Positions 1 to 6,768 of a stretch of DNA of 7,083 nt are shown piece after piece (positions within the stretch are counted from its first letter, which is position 1; the number at the start of each line of letters is the position of its first letter). The stretch is from Candidatus Poribacteria bacterium (lineage in GTDB: Bacteria; Poribacteria; WGA-4E; PCPOR2b). The translations under genes and the position numbers were made by a program. Under the pieces are notes generated by a model. That model was not told the origin of the DNA. It did no database searches and worked only from the letters and a program-made list of their open reading frames with translations. The DNA is taken from positions 1 through 7,083 of the forward strand of contig JAPUIP010000576.1 in the NCBI GenBank assembly GCA_027296925.1. The letters are read 5' to 3'.

Positions 1-551
1 CGGACTATTACTACAGGGTTCGGGCTCAGCCTCCCACAGATCACTCCCCCCTTGAAGCCGCGGCACGATTCATCTACCTCAATAAAACCTGCTTCAACGG
101 ATTGTACCGCGTCAATCGGTTCGGCGAGTTTAACGTACCGATCGGTCGTTACGAAGATCCGAAAATCTGCCAGCCGGAAAAGCTGATGCCGGCAAGCTGT
201 GCATTAACCCATGCCCAATTGCGTGCGACCGACTTTGCGAGCGCTTTGCACGACGCACAGCCGGGGGATTTCATCTATCTGGATCCACCCTATCCACCGA
301 GCAGCCCAACCGCACATTTCACCCGCTATACACCTTATCAATTTGGGCGCGGTGATCAGATCCGCCTGGCGACGGCATACGCGGAACTGGATCGGCGGGG
401 CTGCTATGTCATGCTCAGCAACTCGGATTGCGAACTGACCCACACGCTATATCGGCGCTATCGAATGGAGACAATTCGGGCAACGCGATCTATTAGTTCT
501 GATGCCATGACGCGGGGAGCTATGAGGGAATTGGTGGTTTTGAACTATTAG
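1..551 (+). CDS. dam: Dam-type DNA adenine-N6 methyltransferase (D12 class), 5' end outside the window
   Basis: Transfers a methyl group from S-adenosylmethionine to N6 of adenine, most likely in GATC, in the cytoplasm. The frame is open from base 3, giving 182 visible residues. Visible are the family block FIYLNKTCFNGLYRVN followed by GEFNVPIGRY (bases 69-152), the catalytic motif IV DPPY at 282-293 followed by P-x-S and a FTRY block, an LSNSD segment corresponding to ISNHD in E. coli Dam, and a RSISSDAMTR segment matching the C-terminal RSISSNG..R of Dam. The N-terminal part with the AdoMet-binding FxGxG motif is missing because the window starts inside the gene; compared with a family length near 270-280, roughly 90-100 residues lie upstream. 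It converges with the heptosyltransferase gene, with 36 bp between the stop codons and no clear hairpin terminator there. No restriction endonuclease is visible, so it may be an orphan methylase or half of an R-M pair extending leftwards. Family assignment is firm; GATC specificity is inferred from the Dam-like blocks. Confidence 0.9.
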   Translation, partial: DYYYRVRAQPPTDHSPLEAAARFIYLNKTCFNGLYRVNRFGEFNVPIGRYEDPKICQPEKLMPASCALTHAQLRATDFASALHDAQPGDFIYLDPPYPPSSPTAHFTRYTPYQFGRGDQIRLATAYAELDRRGCYVMLSNSDCELTHTLYRRYRMETIRATRSISSDAMTRGAMRELVVLNY

Positions 552-587
552 TCGCAGATGGCGGGAGTCAGCTACACATTATACCAT

Positions 588-1610
588 TCACATCAACCGG
601 TGCCCTGCAGATAATTTGTTGCAAATGGTCTCCCAGACTTCATCAACGGTAATCAGTTTCATGCAGATATTGTCTTTGCATTTATCAGTGAACTGTTTGC
701 AGGGATTGCAAGGGACGTGATGGCGGAGGGTCGTGTGGATGGGAGCTAGCGGTTGGAAGCGAAGGTGGTTGCCGGGACCAAACAGAGCAACCGTCGGTGT
801 GTGCATCGCCGCGGCAACGTGCATCGGGCCGGTATCATTCGTGATGAACAGATCACACTGCTTAACGAGCGCAGCAAATTGGCGGATGCTGAAATCCCCG
901 GCCAATGAGATCGATTCCCGCTTCATTATGTTCGCAACCTGGTCGACAAGCTCGCGCTCGTTCGGCCCACCGAAGATGAGCACCTGCGCGTCAAAGTGTT
1001 CCGAGACGCGGTTACCGATAGCCGCAAACCGATCGGGCATCCATTCGCGTAACTTCCACCCGGCGCCCGGAAACAACCCCACTTTCAGCCGATCCGACTG
1101 AATGCCTCTGACAGCGAGGGTTTCACGCGCATCAATGTGCTCTGCGTCTGTAATGAACAGTTCCAACGTCCGATCGGTCGCCGGGATGCCGGCCGCGTGC
1201 AGCAGATCGAAGTAGCGATCGATGGCGTGCTTGTTGACGCGATCCGGCACACGGACGGTGCACAGCAGGCCGTTGGGCTGATGATACCCGACACGACACT
1301 TGGCACCGCTTAAATACGCCAGCAGGCTTGTTCGGAATTTGCGCTGGAAATCGATCGCCAGATCGAAGCGTCGTTCGCGCAGTAGCCGGATGATTCGCCA
1401 CATTTCGCCGGTATCTTTATTTTGGGCTGTGCGGTCAAATGGGATGACTTCGTCGAGGTGGGGATTTTCGGTGAGGAGCTCGGCAGACTGCTTCGCCACA
1501 AGCATCGAGATCTGTGCTTGTGGGAAATGCCGCCGCACGGCGCGAATGGCAGGTGAGGTAAGGACAATATCGCCCAGCGAACTGAGCCGGATCAGGAGGA
1601 TGTTTTTCAT
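588..1610 (-). CDS. waaF: Glycosyltransferase family 9, LPS heptosyltransferase (WaaF/RfaF-like)
   Basis: Probably transfers L-glycero-D-manno-heptose from ADP-heptose onto the lipopolysaccharide inner core at the cytoplasmic face of the inner membrane. The 340-residue product starts MKNILLIRLSSLGDIVLTSP, the standard GT9 opening with the conserved Asp (D14) of the SLGD motif. The C-terminal Rossmann half carries FPGAGWKLREW (180-190) and the donor-binding NDTGPMH block (258-264) followed by a TPTVALFGP segment. Near the C-terminus is a four-cysteine cluster CxxC-x6-C-x4-CM (C301, C304, C311, C316), common in the HepII-like branch. The frame is open upstream to 1901, but ATG at 1608-1610 is chosen because homology begins there and the extension would lie inside thiI. 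No strong Shine-Dalgarno precedes it. It starts 28 bp after the thiI stop, so co-transcription is likely. GT9 membership is firm; the exact acceptor and the waaF rather than waaC/waaQ assignment are inferred. Confidence 0.88.
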   Translation of the reverse strand: MKNILLIRLSSLGDIVLTSPAIRAVRRHFPQAQISMLVAKQSAELLTENPHLDEVIPFDRTAQNKDTGEMWRIIRLLRERRFDLAIDFQRKFRTSLLAYLSGAKCRVGYHQPNGLLCTVRVPDRVNKHAIDRYFDLLHAAGIPATDRTLELFITDAEHIDARETLAVRGIQSDRLKVGLFPGAGWKLREWMPDRFAAIGNRVSEHFDAQVLIFGGPNERELVDQVANIMKRESISLAGDFSIRQFAALVKQCDLFITNDTGPMHVAAAMHTPTVALFGPGNHLRFQPLAPIHTTLRHHVPCNPCKQFTDKCKDNICMKLITVDEVWETICNKLSAGHRLM

Positions 1611-1638
1611 GTTCAACAACACATCGGACGTATCGGAT

Positions 1639-2802
1639 TCAGGAGGGGTCAATCGTCCGCGTTTCGACAGCTTCCACGGCCTGCGCGATAAGCGTATCGA
1701 TTTCCAGATCCGCCTCGGCCTCTCGAACGGCGGCAAGCGATGCGTTCGTCGCGGGGTGTTTCGGGACAAAGAGTGAGCAGCAATCGTCATGAGGGAGGAT
1801 CGAGGTTTCATACGTACCAATCTGCTCGGCGCGCGCGATGATCTCCACTTTATCGTCACCGATGAGCGGACGCAGAATCGGAAGCTCCGCGACCGCCTCA
1901 ATCACCCTGATGTTACCCAGCGTTTGCGAGGCGACCTGCCCCAGGCTTTCGCCGGTAACCAGTGCATTTGCTTTTGCAGCCGCCGCAATTCGCTGCGCGA
2001 TGCGAACCATCATCCGACGGTAAAGGATGACCCGAAACGGCGCCGGCGTTTTGGTCACGATTTCCCGCTGGACTTCTCCAAAGGGCACAAGATAGATTCG
2101 CGTCTGATAATTCCACGTTGCCAAAATTTGAGCAAGTTCTTCGACCTTCTCAAGGGAGGCCTTGTCCGTGTAAGGATAACTGTAGAAGTGTATGAAAATC
2201 GCCTTGACGCCGCGTTTCATCATCCGCCACGCCGCCACCGGAGAATCTAGCCCACCAGACAGCATGACGAGGACATTACCACTGACCCCAACGGGTAGAC
2301 CGCCCACGCCCCGAATCTTGTCTGTATAGATGTACGCCGAATTTTCGACGATTTCGATGTTACAGCGCAGATCGGGATTGTGCATGTCCGCCTTCGCACC
2401 GGTGTGCTTCAGGAGATACCCCCCCACTGCCGCACTGACCTCTGGAGAAGTCAGCGGGAAACGCTTGTTCGCCCGTTTCGTTTCGACCTTGAGCGTATTA
2501 AACCGTTTATCCTCAATCCACGCCAATGCCGCCGCTTGAATCGCCTCGATATCCAGTGCTGCCGCACAAGCAAGTTCAAAGTGGGCAATCCCCATGACCT
2601 TGCCCAATCGTTCCCGGATTGCCACGACATCCGCCTCCGCTTGGAGCGTCACTAGAATCCGCCCGTATATCCGCCGGACCTCTGTGTAGCCTATATCTTT
2701 CAGCGACAGTCTGATGTTCTGGACGAGTTTCTTCTCAAAAAACGATCTATTTTTGCCTTTTAGTCCAACCTCGCCGTAATGAACGATAAAGATCTTTTCC
2801 AT
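1639..2802 (-). CDS. thiI: tRNA 4-thiouridine synthase ThiI (short form without rhodanese domain)
   Basis: ATP-dependent enzyme that adenylates U8 of tRNA and replaces O4 with sulfur to give 4-thiouridine; family members may also supply sulfur to ThiS for thiazole synthesis. The 387-residue product has the typical N-terminus MEKIFIVHYGEVGLKGKNR (NFLD region), a THUMP domain at roughly 60-165, and a PP-loop pyrophosphatase domain with the ATP motif SGGLDSP at 182-188, followed by IHFYSYPYT and a GESLGQVASQT segment. A Cys-Cys pair at 341-342 in HDDCCSLFVPKHP sits where the family has its conserved cysteine. The C-terminal rhodanese domain present in the approximately 480-residue E. coli enzyme is absent, as in Bacillus-type ThiI, so sulfur presumably comes directly from a cysteine desulfurase encoded elsewhere. 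An in-frame TTG at 2812-2814 would add four residues; ATG 2800-2802 fits the family start and has GGA about 7 bases upstream. Confidence 0.94.
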   Translation of the reverse strand: MEKIFIVHYGEVGLKGKNRSFFEKKLVQNIRLSLKDIGYTEVRRIYGRILVTLQAEADVVAIRERLGKVMGIAHFELACAAALDIEAIQAAALAWIEDKRFNTLKVETKRANKRFPLTSPEVSAAVGGYLLKHTGAKADMHNPDLRCNIEIVENSAYIYTDKIRGVGGLPVGVSGNVLVMLSGGLDSPVAAWRMMKRGVKAIFIHFYSYPYTDKASLEKVEELAQILATWNYQTRIYLVPFGEVQREIVTKTPAPFRVILYRRMMVRIAQRIAAAAKANALVTGESLGQVASQTLGNIRVIEAVAELPILRPLIGDDKVEIIARAEQIGTYETSILPHDDCCSLFVPKHPATNASLAAVREAEADLEIDTLIAQAVEAVETRTIDPS

Positions 2803-2807
2803 AATAG

Positions 2808-2871
2808 GTTCCAAAGCTCATGTCAACTCAATTTGTGTGTTCCAATGTGTTGTCAAGCGTTCAGATTGGAA
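2808..2871 (-). repeat. Two imperfect direct repeats with TTGACA hexamers, upstream of thiI
   Basis: Read on the minus strand, the unit TTGACA-N5-TTGGAAC (2856 to 2839) recurs as TTGACA-N6-TTGGAAC (2826 to 2808), giving a period of 30-31 bases, close to three helical turns. A 7-base inverted repeat (TTCCAAT at 2840-2846, ATTGGAA at 2865-2871) also brackets the upstream TTGACA. The block fills the 80-base gap between the DUF4276-like gene and thiI. Such spacing could serve a dimeric regulator bound to one face of the helix, or it could be a small tandem duplication. The repeats are directly visible; any regulatory role is inference. Confidence 0.5.
2828..2856 (-). promoter_or_regulatory. Possible sigma-70-like promoter for thiI
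   Basis: A perfect TTGACA lies at 2851-2856 on the minus strand. Seventeen bases downstream is AATTGA (2828-2833), a poor match to TATAAT. If used, transcription would begin about 20 bases before the thiI ATG and let thiI and the heptosyltransferase be expressed independently of the upstream ATPase/TOPRIM pair. The -10 element is weak, so this is tentative. Confidence 0.25.
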
Positions 2872-2882
2872 TACAATTGATA

Positions 2883-3524
2883 TTAGGAGCCCCAGCCCTG
2901 CTGTTTGATTATTTGTTTCAGATTGGTCTCCAAGGCAATGAAGGCAGATAATGTGCGTAGTGGCGAAAAGTCATCAATAAATTCAGCAACACGAAGAGCC
3001 CGCTGATTAACAGGGAGGCGTTTCAGACGGCGTCCGCTGAGATTACTGGCTTGCTTGAGGCGCTCATGCAATTCAGCCTTCGGATCGGGGAGTTCCTCAA
3101 GCCGATTGATTGGAGGAAGATCTAGTGGCTGACTGCCGGAACGGTTTCCGGCTGCATACCTGATAGCTGATTCATCAAAGAGTAACCAAGCTTCTTGCAT
3201 GCGAACCGGCACAACACAAACAGCCGTCGGCACTGCATTGACGATTTTTTCAATTGCTTGGTTGATCTCATTGACACGTTTCTCTCGCATCTCTCTTTCT
3301 GCATCCCGATGAACAAACAGGAGATCGCAAGGATAGAGCTCCAAACTCAGACGAATTTTATCGTCTAATCTCATCCGCTTCGGTCGACGCAACTGACGTA
3401 AGTCAGCCCATTCCGGTTGAATCGCATACGCAGTTCCATTTGCCCTCAATAGCCACGTGAGGATTGGGAGTAATACAATGTCTGAACTTCCATCTGTTAC
3501 CAAGGTGTAGCGCAACTCTCTCAT
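2883..3524 (-). CDS. DUF4276/TOPRIM-like protein, putative nuclease partner of the adjacent ATPase
   Basis: A 213-residue protein with no signal peptide or membrane segment. I read it as a DUF4276-type TOPRIM-fold protein. It starts with a strand and acidic turn LVTDGSSD (8-15) where TOPRIM proteins have xxxEGxxD, has a second strand LLFVHRDAERE (68-78) at the DxD position, then PVRMQEAWLLFDESAIRYAAG (106-126) and DPKAEL (147-152), which resemble the DUF4276 pattern EaWlLaD ... dPK. The first acidic residue is Asp instead of Glu (D11), and DxD reads Asp-Ala-Glu (D74, E76). Its ATG overlaps the ATPase stop as ATGA, with no good Shine-Dalgarno, which implies translational coupling and a shared complex. 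By analogy with split OLD-type systems (the AriB subunit of PARIS) it could be a metal-dependent nuclease effector cutting DNA or tRNA. That activity is inferred, and the family call comes from motifs, not a search. Confidence 0.68.
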   Translation of the reverse strand: MRELRYTLVTDGSSDIVLLPILTWLLRANGTAYAIQPEWADLRQLRRPKRMRLDDKIRLSLELYPCDLLFVHRDAEREMREKRVNEINQAIEKIVNAVPTAVCVVPVRMQEAWLLFDESAIRYAAGNRSGSQPLDLPPINRLEELPDPKAELHERLKQASNLSGRRLKRLPVNQRALRVAEFIDDFSPLRTLSAFIALETNLKQIIKQQGWGS

Positions 3525-5008
3525 TCGACATCATTGAAAAGCAGTAGTTGCTGCAAGTCAGGCCTCTCAATAACCCGACAAGGCTTTTTCGGCTTCAATT
3601 TCGATAACTGATCCATTGACAGTGTAGGCTTTAGATAGCCCAACAGTTCTCCTTTGGCGACAGGATATATATCTGGCTCGGCCTCTTCGCGCCACGTATC
3701 CGGCAACCAACTAAAGCGAGCACCTTTAAATCGTCTCCCGTCCTGTACCATCTCTTTTAATTCCGCGACCAACAAACTATCATCAAGAACTTCCTGAACA
3801 ACCGCTGGGGAATGGGTATTAACAATCATCTGACGTAGCGGATTATCTAATCCAACAGGGCTGTTAACGTCGGTCGCGATATCCTGCAGCAGGCGCAGAA
3901 TCGAGGGAATTCGTTCAGGGTGTATGCCGTTTTCCGGTTCTTCCATGCAAATCAAACCGCTTGCTTTCGGATCTAAGTCTAAAACCGCTAATCCCAAAAA
4001 GCGCAATGTCCCATCGGAAAGGGAGCGTGCTGGGTGAACCGTACCATCACGACCCGTGACTTCCAAAGTCAGCAGTTCGCGTCGTTCATCTCGATCAATA
4101 CTGACAGCGTAAACATCCTCGATTAGCTCGGACAAACGGGCCGCAACCTGGTCATAAATCCGGGTCGCTGCTTTCTCTTCTGAGAGGTGGTTCGCGTATT
4201 TGTGAGAACGTGCGAGATCGTATAAAGTTGCCGCCAAATGAGAACCATCACTGCCTAATCCCGGCGGCGTTGTAAATTCATCAGGTTCTCGTAATGAAGA
4301 AGGCTCTAATTGTAATAGCCGCCAGGATTGCATTTCTCGACGCGCAAGAAGTGCTGTCGGACTCTCTGTAGCGTTGACAGTAGAAAGTATGGTACGCGGA
4401 AGGTTTGCCGCGAGAATCGACTTCGGTCTACCACCAGTGCCGTCTTGGCTTAATCTTATCACTCGGTTGTCGCCTTGATCCTCCGTTGAAATGAAGGGTG
4501 AGGTTCTTTTGCCCTGTAAGACCGACTGACGCCAGATCCTTGCTGTGTGAGGAAATCTCAAATGTTTTGGTGCATCGCGTAATTTGATATGCTCAAGTTT
4601 TTCTCGAATGAGTTTAAGAGAACCCAATGCAGGCAAGTGGTCATCCACTCGATACGTGAGGGCCACACTGTAGCGGAGAAACGTAATCGTCGCTTTCGCC
4701 TGCTGACCTAAATCATCTATACCTTTACGGGGAACAATCATCTCCGCTTCAAAAGACATTTCCTCGTCATATCTATCTCCAACACGGTGAAATAAGTTAC
4801 GCACATCACTGGTTCTCCCCACTTCACTGCGCACAGACCTTGCAGCATCAATGAGTGTATCACTGGCTAACGCGCTGAGAAATTGAATGGCGTCAAACAA
4901 ATTCGATTTGCCAACCCCGTTGCCACCTGCCACACAGGTAAATGGTCCGAAGCGAACATCAACATTGACCAGGTTTTTGAAGCCAGAAACCTTTAAGCGA
5001 GTCAACAT
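3521..5008 (-). CDS. AAA ATPase, OLD/RecF-like ABC-type (AAA_21 family)
   Basis: A 495-residue cytoplasmic ATPase. The N-terminus MLTRLKVSGFKNLVNVDVRF is the usual beginning of RecF/OLD-like ABC ATPases. Walker A is GGNGVGKS at 28-35, the ABC signature is LSDGT at 330-334, Walker B is LICMEEPE at 352-359 with catalytic Glu probably E357, followed by NGIHP, and the H-loop is NTHSP at 397-401. About 290 residues separate Walker A from the signature, an insert unlike Rad50 or SMC coiled coils in length. There is no C-terminal TOPRIM domain; that role appears to sit in the coupled downstream gene (4-base ATGA overlap). The ATG at 5006-5008 is preceded by GGGG at 5014-5017 and lies 20 bases after the rnhC stop. 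G+C appears lower than in the flanking genes. The likely role is the sensor/ATPase half of a two-gene defence module; a DNA-repair or housekeeping role cannot be excluded. Confidence 0.85.
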   Translation of the reverse strand: MLTRLKVSGFKNLVNVDVRFGPFTCVAGGNGVGKSNLFDAIQFLSALASDTLIDAARSVRSEVGRTSDVRNLFHRVGDRYDEEMSFEAEMIVPRKGIDDLGQQAKATITFLRYSVALTYRVDDHLPALGSLKLIREKLEHIKLRDAPKHLRFPHTARIWRQSVLQGKRTSPFISTEDQGDNRVIRLSQDGTGGRPKSILAANLPRTILSTVNATESPTALLARREMQSWRLLQLEPSSLREPDEFTTPPGLGSDGSHLAATLYDLARSHKYANHLSEEKAATRIYDQVAARLSELIEDVYAVSIDRDERRELLTLEVTGRDGTVHPARSLSDGTLRFLGLAVLDLDPKASGLICMEEPENGIHPERIPSILRLLQDIATDVNSPVGLDNPLRQMIVNTHSPAVVQEVLDDSLLVAELKEMVQDGRRFKGARFSWLPDTWREEAEPDIYPVAKGELLGYLKPTLSMDQLSKLKPKKPCRVIERPDLQQLLLFNDVE

Positions 5009-5013
5009 AAGAG

Positions 5014-5017
5014 CCCC
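5014..5017 (-). promoter_or_regulatory. Ribosome binding site of the AAA ATPase gene
   Basis: GGGG on the minus strand lies five bases before the ATG at 5006-5008, with a second purine stretch (GGAAG, about 5022-5027) further upstream. Both fall between the rnhC stop (5029-5031) and the ATPase start, supporting this start and co-transcription from rnhC. Confidence 0.4.
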
Positions 5018-5028
5018 AATTCTTCCTT

Positions 5029-5745
5029 CTATCGATCTTGGCGCCTACAGTTCTCTTGAGCACCTAAAACATCCGCAGTCGTCTTAAAGTGCAGCTTGGC
5101 AACATGACGCAAGGCTTCCGCGCCATGTGCTTCGACAAATCGCTTTCCAACCTCAATCACTTGTGACGCGCCCTTGGGAAGCTGAATCCGGTACCGTTGA
5201 GAGAGTTGATCCAATCGTCGGAGGAATGTCTCACGCGCTAGGATTGATGCAGCGGCGACAGCGATATCGCTTTCCGCTTTTGGGACTTGCACCAACTCAA
5301 TCTGCGACTGGACCGTCCCCAACTGTGCAGCTAAAACTTCCGGTTTGGCAAAGCGATCCACAAGGATGTAGCGGCAATCCACGCGCTGGAGGAGGTTCTG
5401 AATCGCTTTGGCATGCAGCCACGCCAGGAGATGATTCAAGTTTTGACCGTTCTCCGTAAATGAAGCGTACAGGGTGTTGTAGCGAAGCGGCGTGACCTCA
5501 ACCGATGAGACGTAACGCCCATAACGCATCCGAATCTCCTGAGCAAGCTTTCGGATCTGTGAATCAGAGATTTTCTTCCCATCTCGCACGCCAAGCGCAC
5601 GTAACCGCTCACAGATGTCGGAATTGACATATATGCCAGCCGCCGCTAATGATCCAAAATAGTCGCCTTTACCCGCTTCATCGGTACCGATCCAAGTGTC
5701 CCAGTGGTGATGTTCAAGTGATGGTGGTGTCGGATTCGTTTTCAT
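5029..5745 (-). CDS. rnhC: Ribonuclease HIII, short form without the N-terminal TBP-like domain
   Basis: Cleaves the RNA strand of RNA-DNA hybrids in the cytoplasm, removing primers and R-loops. The 238-residue product has the RNase HIII hallmark GTDEAGKGDYFG (20-31) with catalytic D22 and E23, YILVDRF (126-132) with D130, a PKAESDIAVAAASILARE block (155-172), and the C-terminal AKLHFKTT (216-223) typical of HIII rather than HII. Family members such as the Bacillus enzyme are near 310 residues with a substrate-binding N-terminal domain; here the catalytic domain starts at about residue 15 and a stop at 5818-5820 closes the frame, so that domain is absent. GPL after DYF reads GSL and the usual DSK reads DGK (55-57), which is unusual. 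ATG 5743-5745 is chosen; a TTG at 5782-5784 would add 13 residues and is preceded by GGA, so the start is uncertain. It follows the beta-helix gene by 76 bp (37 bp with TTG) and precedes the ATPase by 20 bp. Confidence 0.88.
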   Translation of the reverse strand: MKTNPTPPSLEHHHWDTWIGTDEAGKGDYFGSLAAAGIYVNSDICERLRALGVRDGKKISDSQIRKLAQEIRMRYGRYVSSVEVTPLRYNTLYASFTENGQNLNHLLAWLHAKAIQNLLQRVDCRYILVDRFAKPEVLAAQLGTVQSQIELVQVPKAESDIAVAAASILARETFLRRLDQLSQRYRIQLPKGASQVIEVGKRFVEAHGAEALRHVAKLHFKTTADVLGAQENCRRQDR

Positions 5746-5821
5746 GCAGCGCTGAATTGGGGGAACCGGGCGACAGAAATGCAAAGAGATCCAACGACGC
5801 TTTTCTGCTACCGTGTCTCAA

Positions 5822-6763
5822 TCACCTTTCCTGTGGAACTCCGGCATCGGGCACCGGCGCAGCACGCGGATCCAAAACTTCGTCCACACCGTAAAATTGA
5901 CCACCGTCTCGCCCCGTTCCGCGATCGACAACCTCTGGCCCCTGCTCCTTATTCCCACGTATAAAATTTTCGCGTAAGCGACCGCCGTCGTACACAGCCC
6001 AGCCACCATTGCTGACAATGTTATTGAACGTGATCTCCGGCGAGGCGGAGGCATAGCATACAATCGCATGTTGATAATTGCTGGAGAGCTCGTTGTGATC
6101 GATCATGGGCCGGGAGTCATCATCACAGACAATTCCGAATTCATTGGCCTGAATTACGTTCCGGGTGATCTCCGGTGACGCCCCCTTCAGACATTTGATT
6201 GCTGTACCATTTTTGTTAATCTCGTTCTCGTTAATCAAGGGGGAGGCGTTGTCGCAAAAGATACTCAGCTTGTTGTCGCTCAACAAACAACGCTCGATCT
6301 GTACGGTGTCGGACCCGCAGGAAATCGCGGTGTCGGCGTGCTGAATACGGCAGTAGGCGAGGCGTGAATTCAGACTCGTTGTTTCCAGGCGAATGCCCAC
6401 CCAATCTCCAGCTTCTGGCCCTTCGGCGTCGGATCCAAGCGAGCCAAACGTAATCAAGCGCTTCGGTTCACCCTCGGCGTATAGCACTCCGTGGACGACC
6501 AACTGATGCACGCCGGTGGTCGGGTCAAATCCGACAACGGAGTCAGACCGGATGGTCAACGTCATCCCCTCAGGCACGATGATATCGCCGGTGATCAGGA
6601 TTTTCCCTGCCCAGATTTCGCTTTGCGCCAATTCGCCCGATTTTTCGAGGGGGTTCTCGCTGGTGCCCACGTCCCCGATATTGAGTGTCCCCGCTTGACA
6701 GCCAATCCCGGCCAGTACGGAAAAGATCAACGGAATCAACAGACTATTATTTTGTCGCCGCAT
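5822..6763 (-). CDS. Right-handed parallel beta-helix (NosD-like) protein, probable lipoprotein
   Basis: A 313-residue exported protein. Residues 1-21 form a signal peptide (MRR, then LLIPLIFSVLAG) ending at Cys22 in GIGC; the lipobox is imperfect because -3 is Gly, so lipid attachment is probable and not certain. Residues about 50-140 carry the capping strands common before beta-helices (GKILITGDIIVPEGMTLTI, later GDWVGI). From about 135 to 260 run PbH1-type coils of 21-23 residues with the pattern SPxIxxNxIxxNxxxIxC, starting near S174, S196, R218 and S241. A cysteine recurs at the same place in five successive coils (149, 170, 191, 213, 236). The tail after 285 is Asp/Pro-rich and looks disordered. 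In known members the fold binds or cleaves polysaccharide; no catalytic residues can be assigned, so the substrate is unknown. The ATG has a strong Shine-Dalgarno. Confidence 0.85.
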   Translation of the reverse strand: MRRQNNSLLIPLIFSVLAGIGCQAGTLNIGDVGTSENPLEKSGELAQSEIWAGKILITGDIIVPEGMTLTIRSDSVVGFDPTTGVHQLVVHGVLYAEGEPKRLITFGSLGSDAEGPEAGDWVGIRLETTSLNSRLAYCRIQHADTAISCGSDTVQIERCLLSDNKLSIFCDNASPLINENEINKNGTAIKCLKGASPEITRNVIQANEFGIVCDDDSRPMIDHNELSSNYQHAIVCYASASPEITFNNIVSNGGWAVYDGGRLRENFIRGNKEQGPEVVDRGTGRDGGQFYGVDEVLDPRAAPVPDAGVPQER

Positions 6764-6768
6764 CGGAT

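Noticed and set aside
552..587. Bidirectional terminator between the convergent methylase and heptosyltransferase genes
   Set aside because: The 36-base gap contains no convincing stem or T-run.
1611..1901. In-frame N-terminal extension of the heptosyltransferase by 97 residues
   Set aside because: It lies almost wholly inside thiI in another frame, is Arg/Ser-rich and low in hydrophobic pattern, and GT9 homology starts exactly at the ATG at 1608-1610.
733..2250. Long plus-strand open frames (733-1101, 1300-1776, 1789-2250)
   Set aside because: They are antisense to clear heptosyltransferase and thiI coding sequence, have no recognisable motifs, and are Arg/Ser-rich as expected for shadows of GC-rich genes.
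2883..5008. Canonical PARIS (AriA/AriB) or Gabija system
   Set aside because: The ATPase has no fused TOPRIM and there is no UvrD-like helicase, which argues against Gabija; the partner resembles DUF4276 more than the DUF4435 protein of PARIS, so a known name is not assigned.
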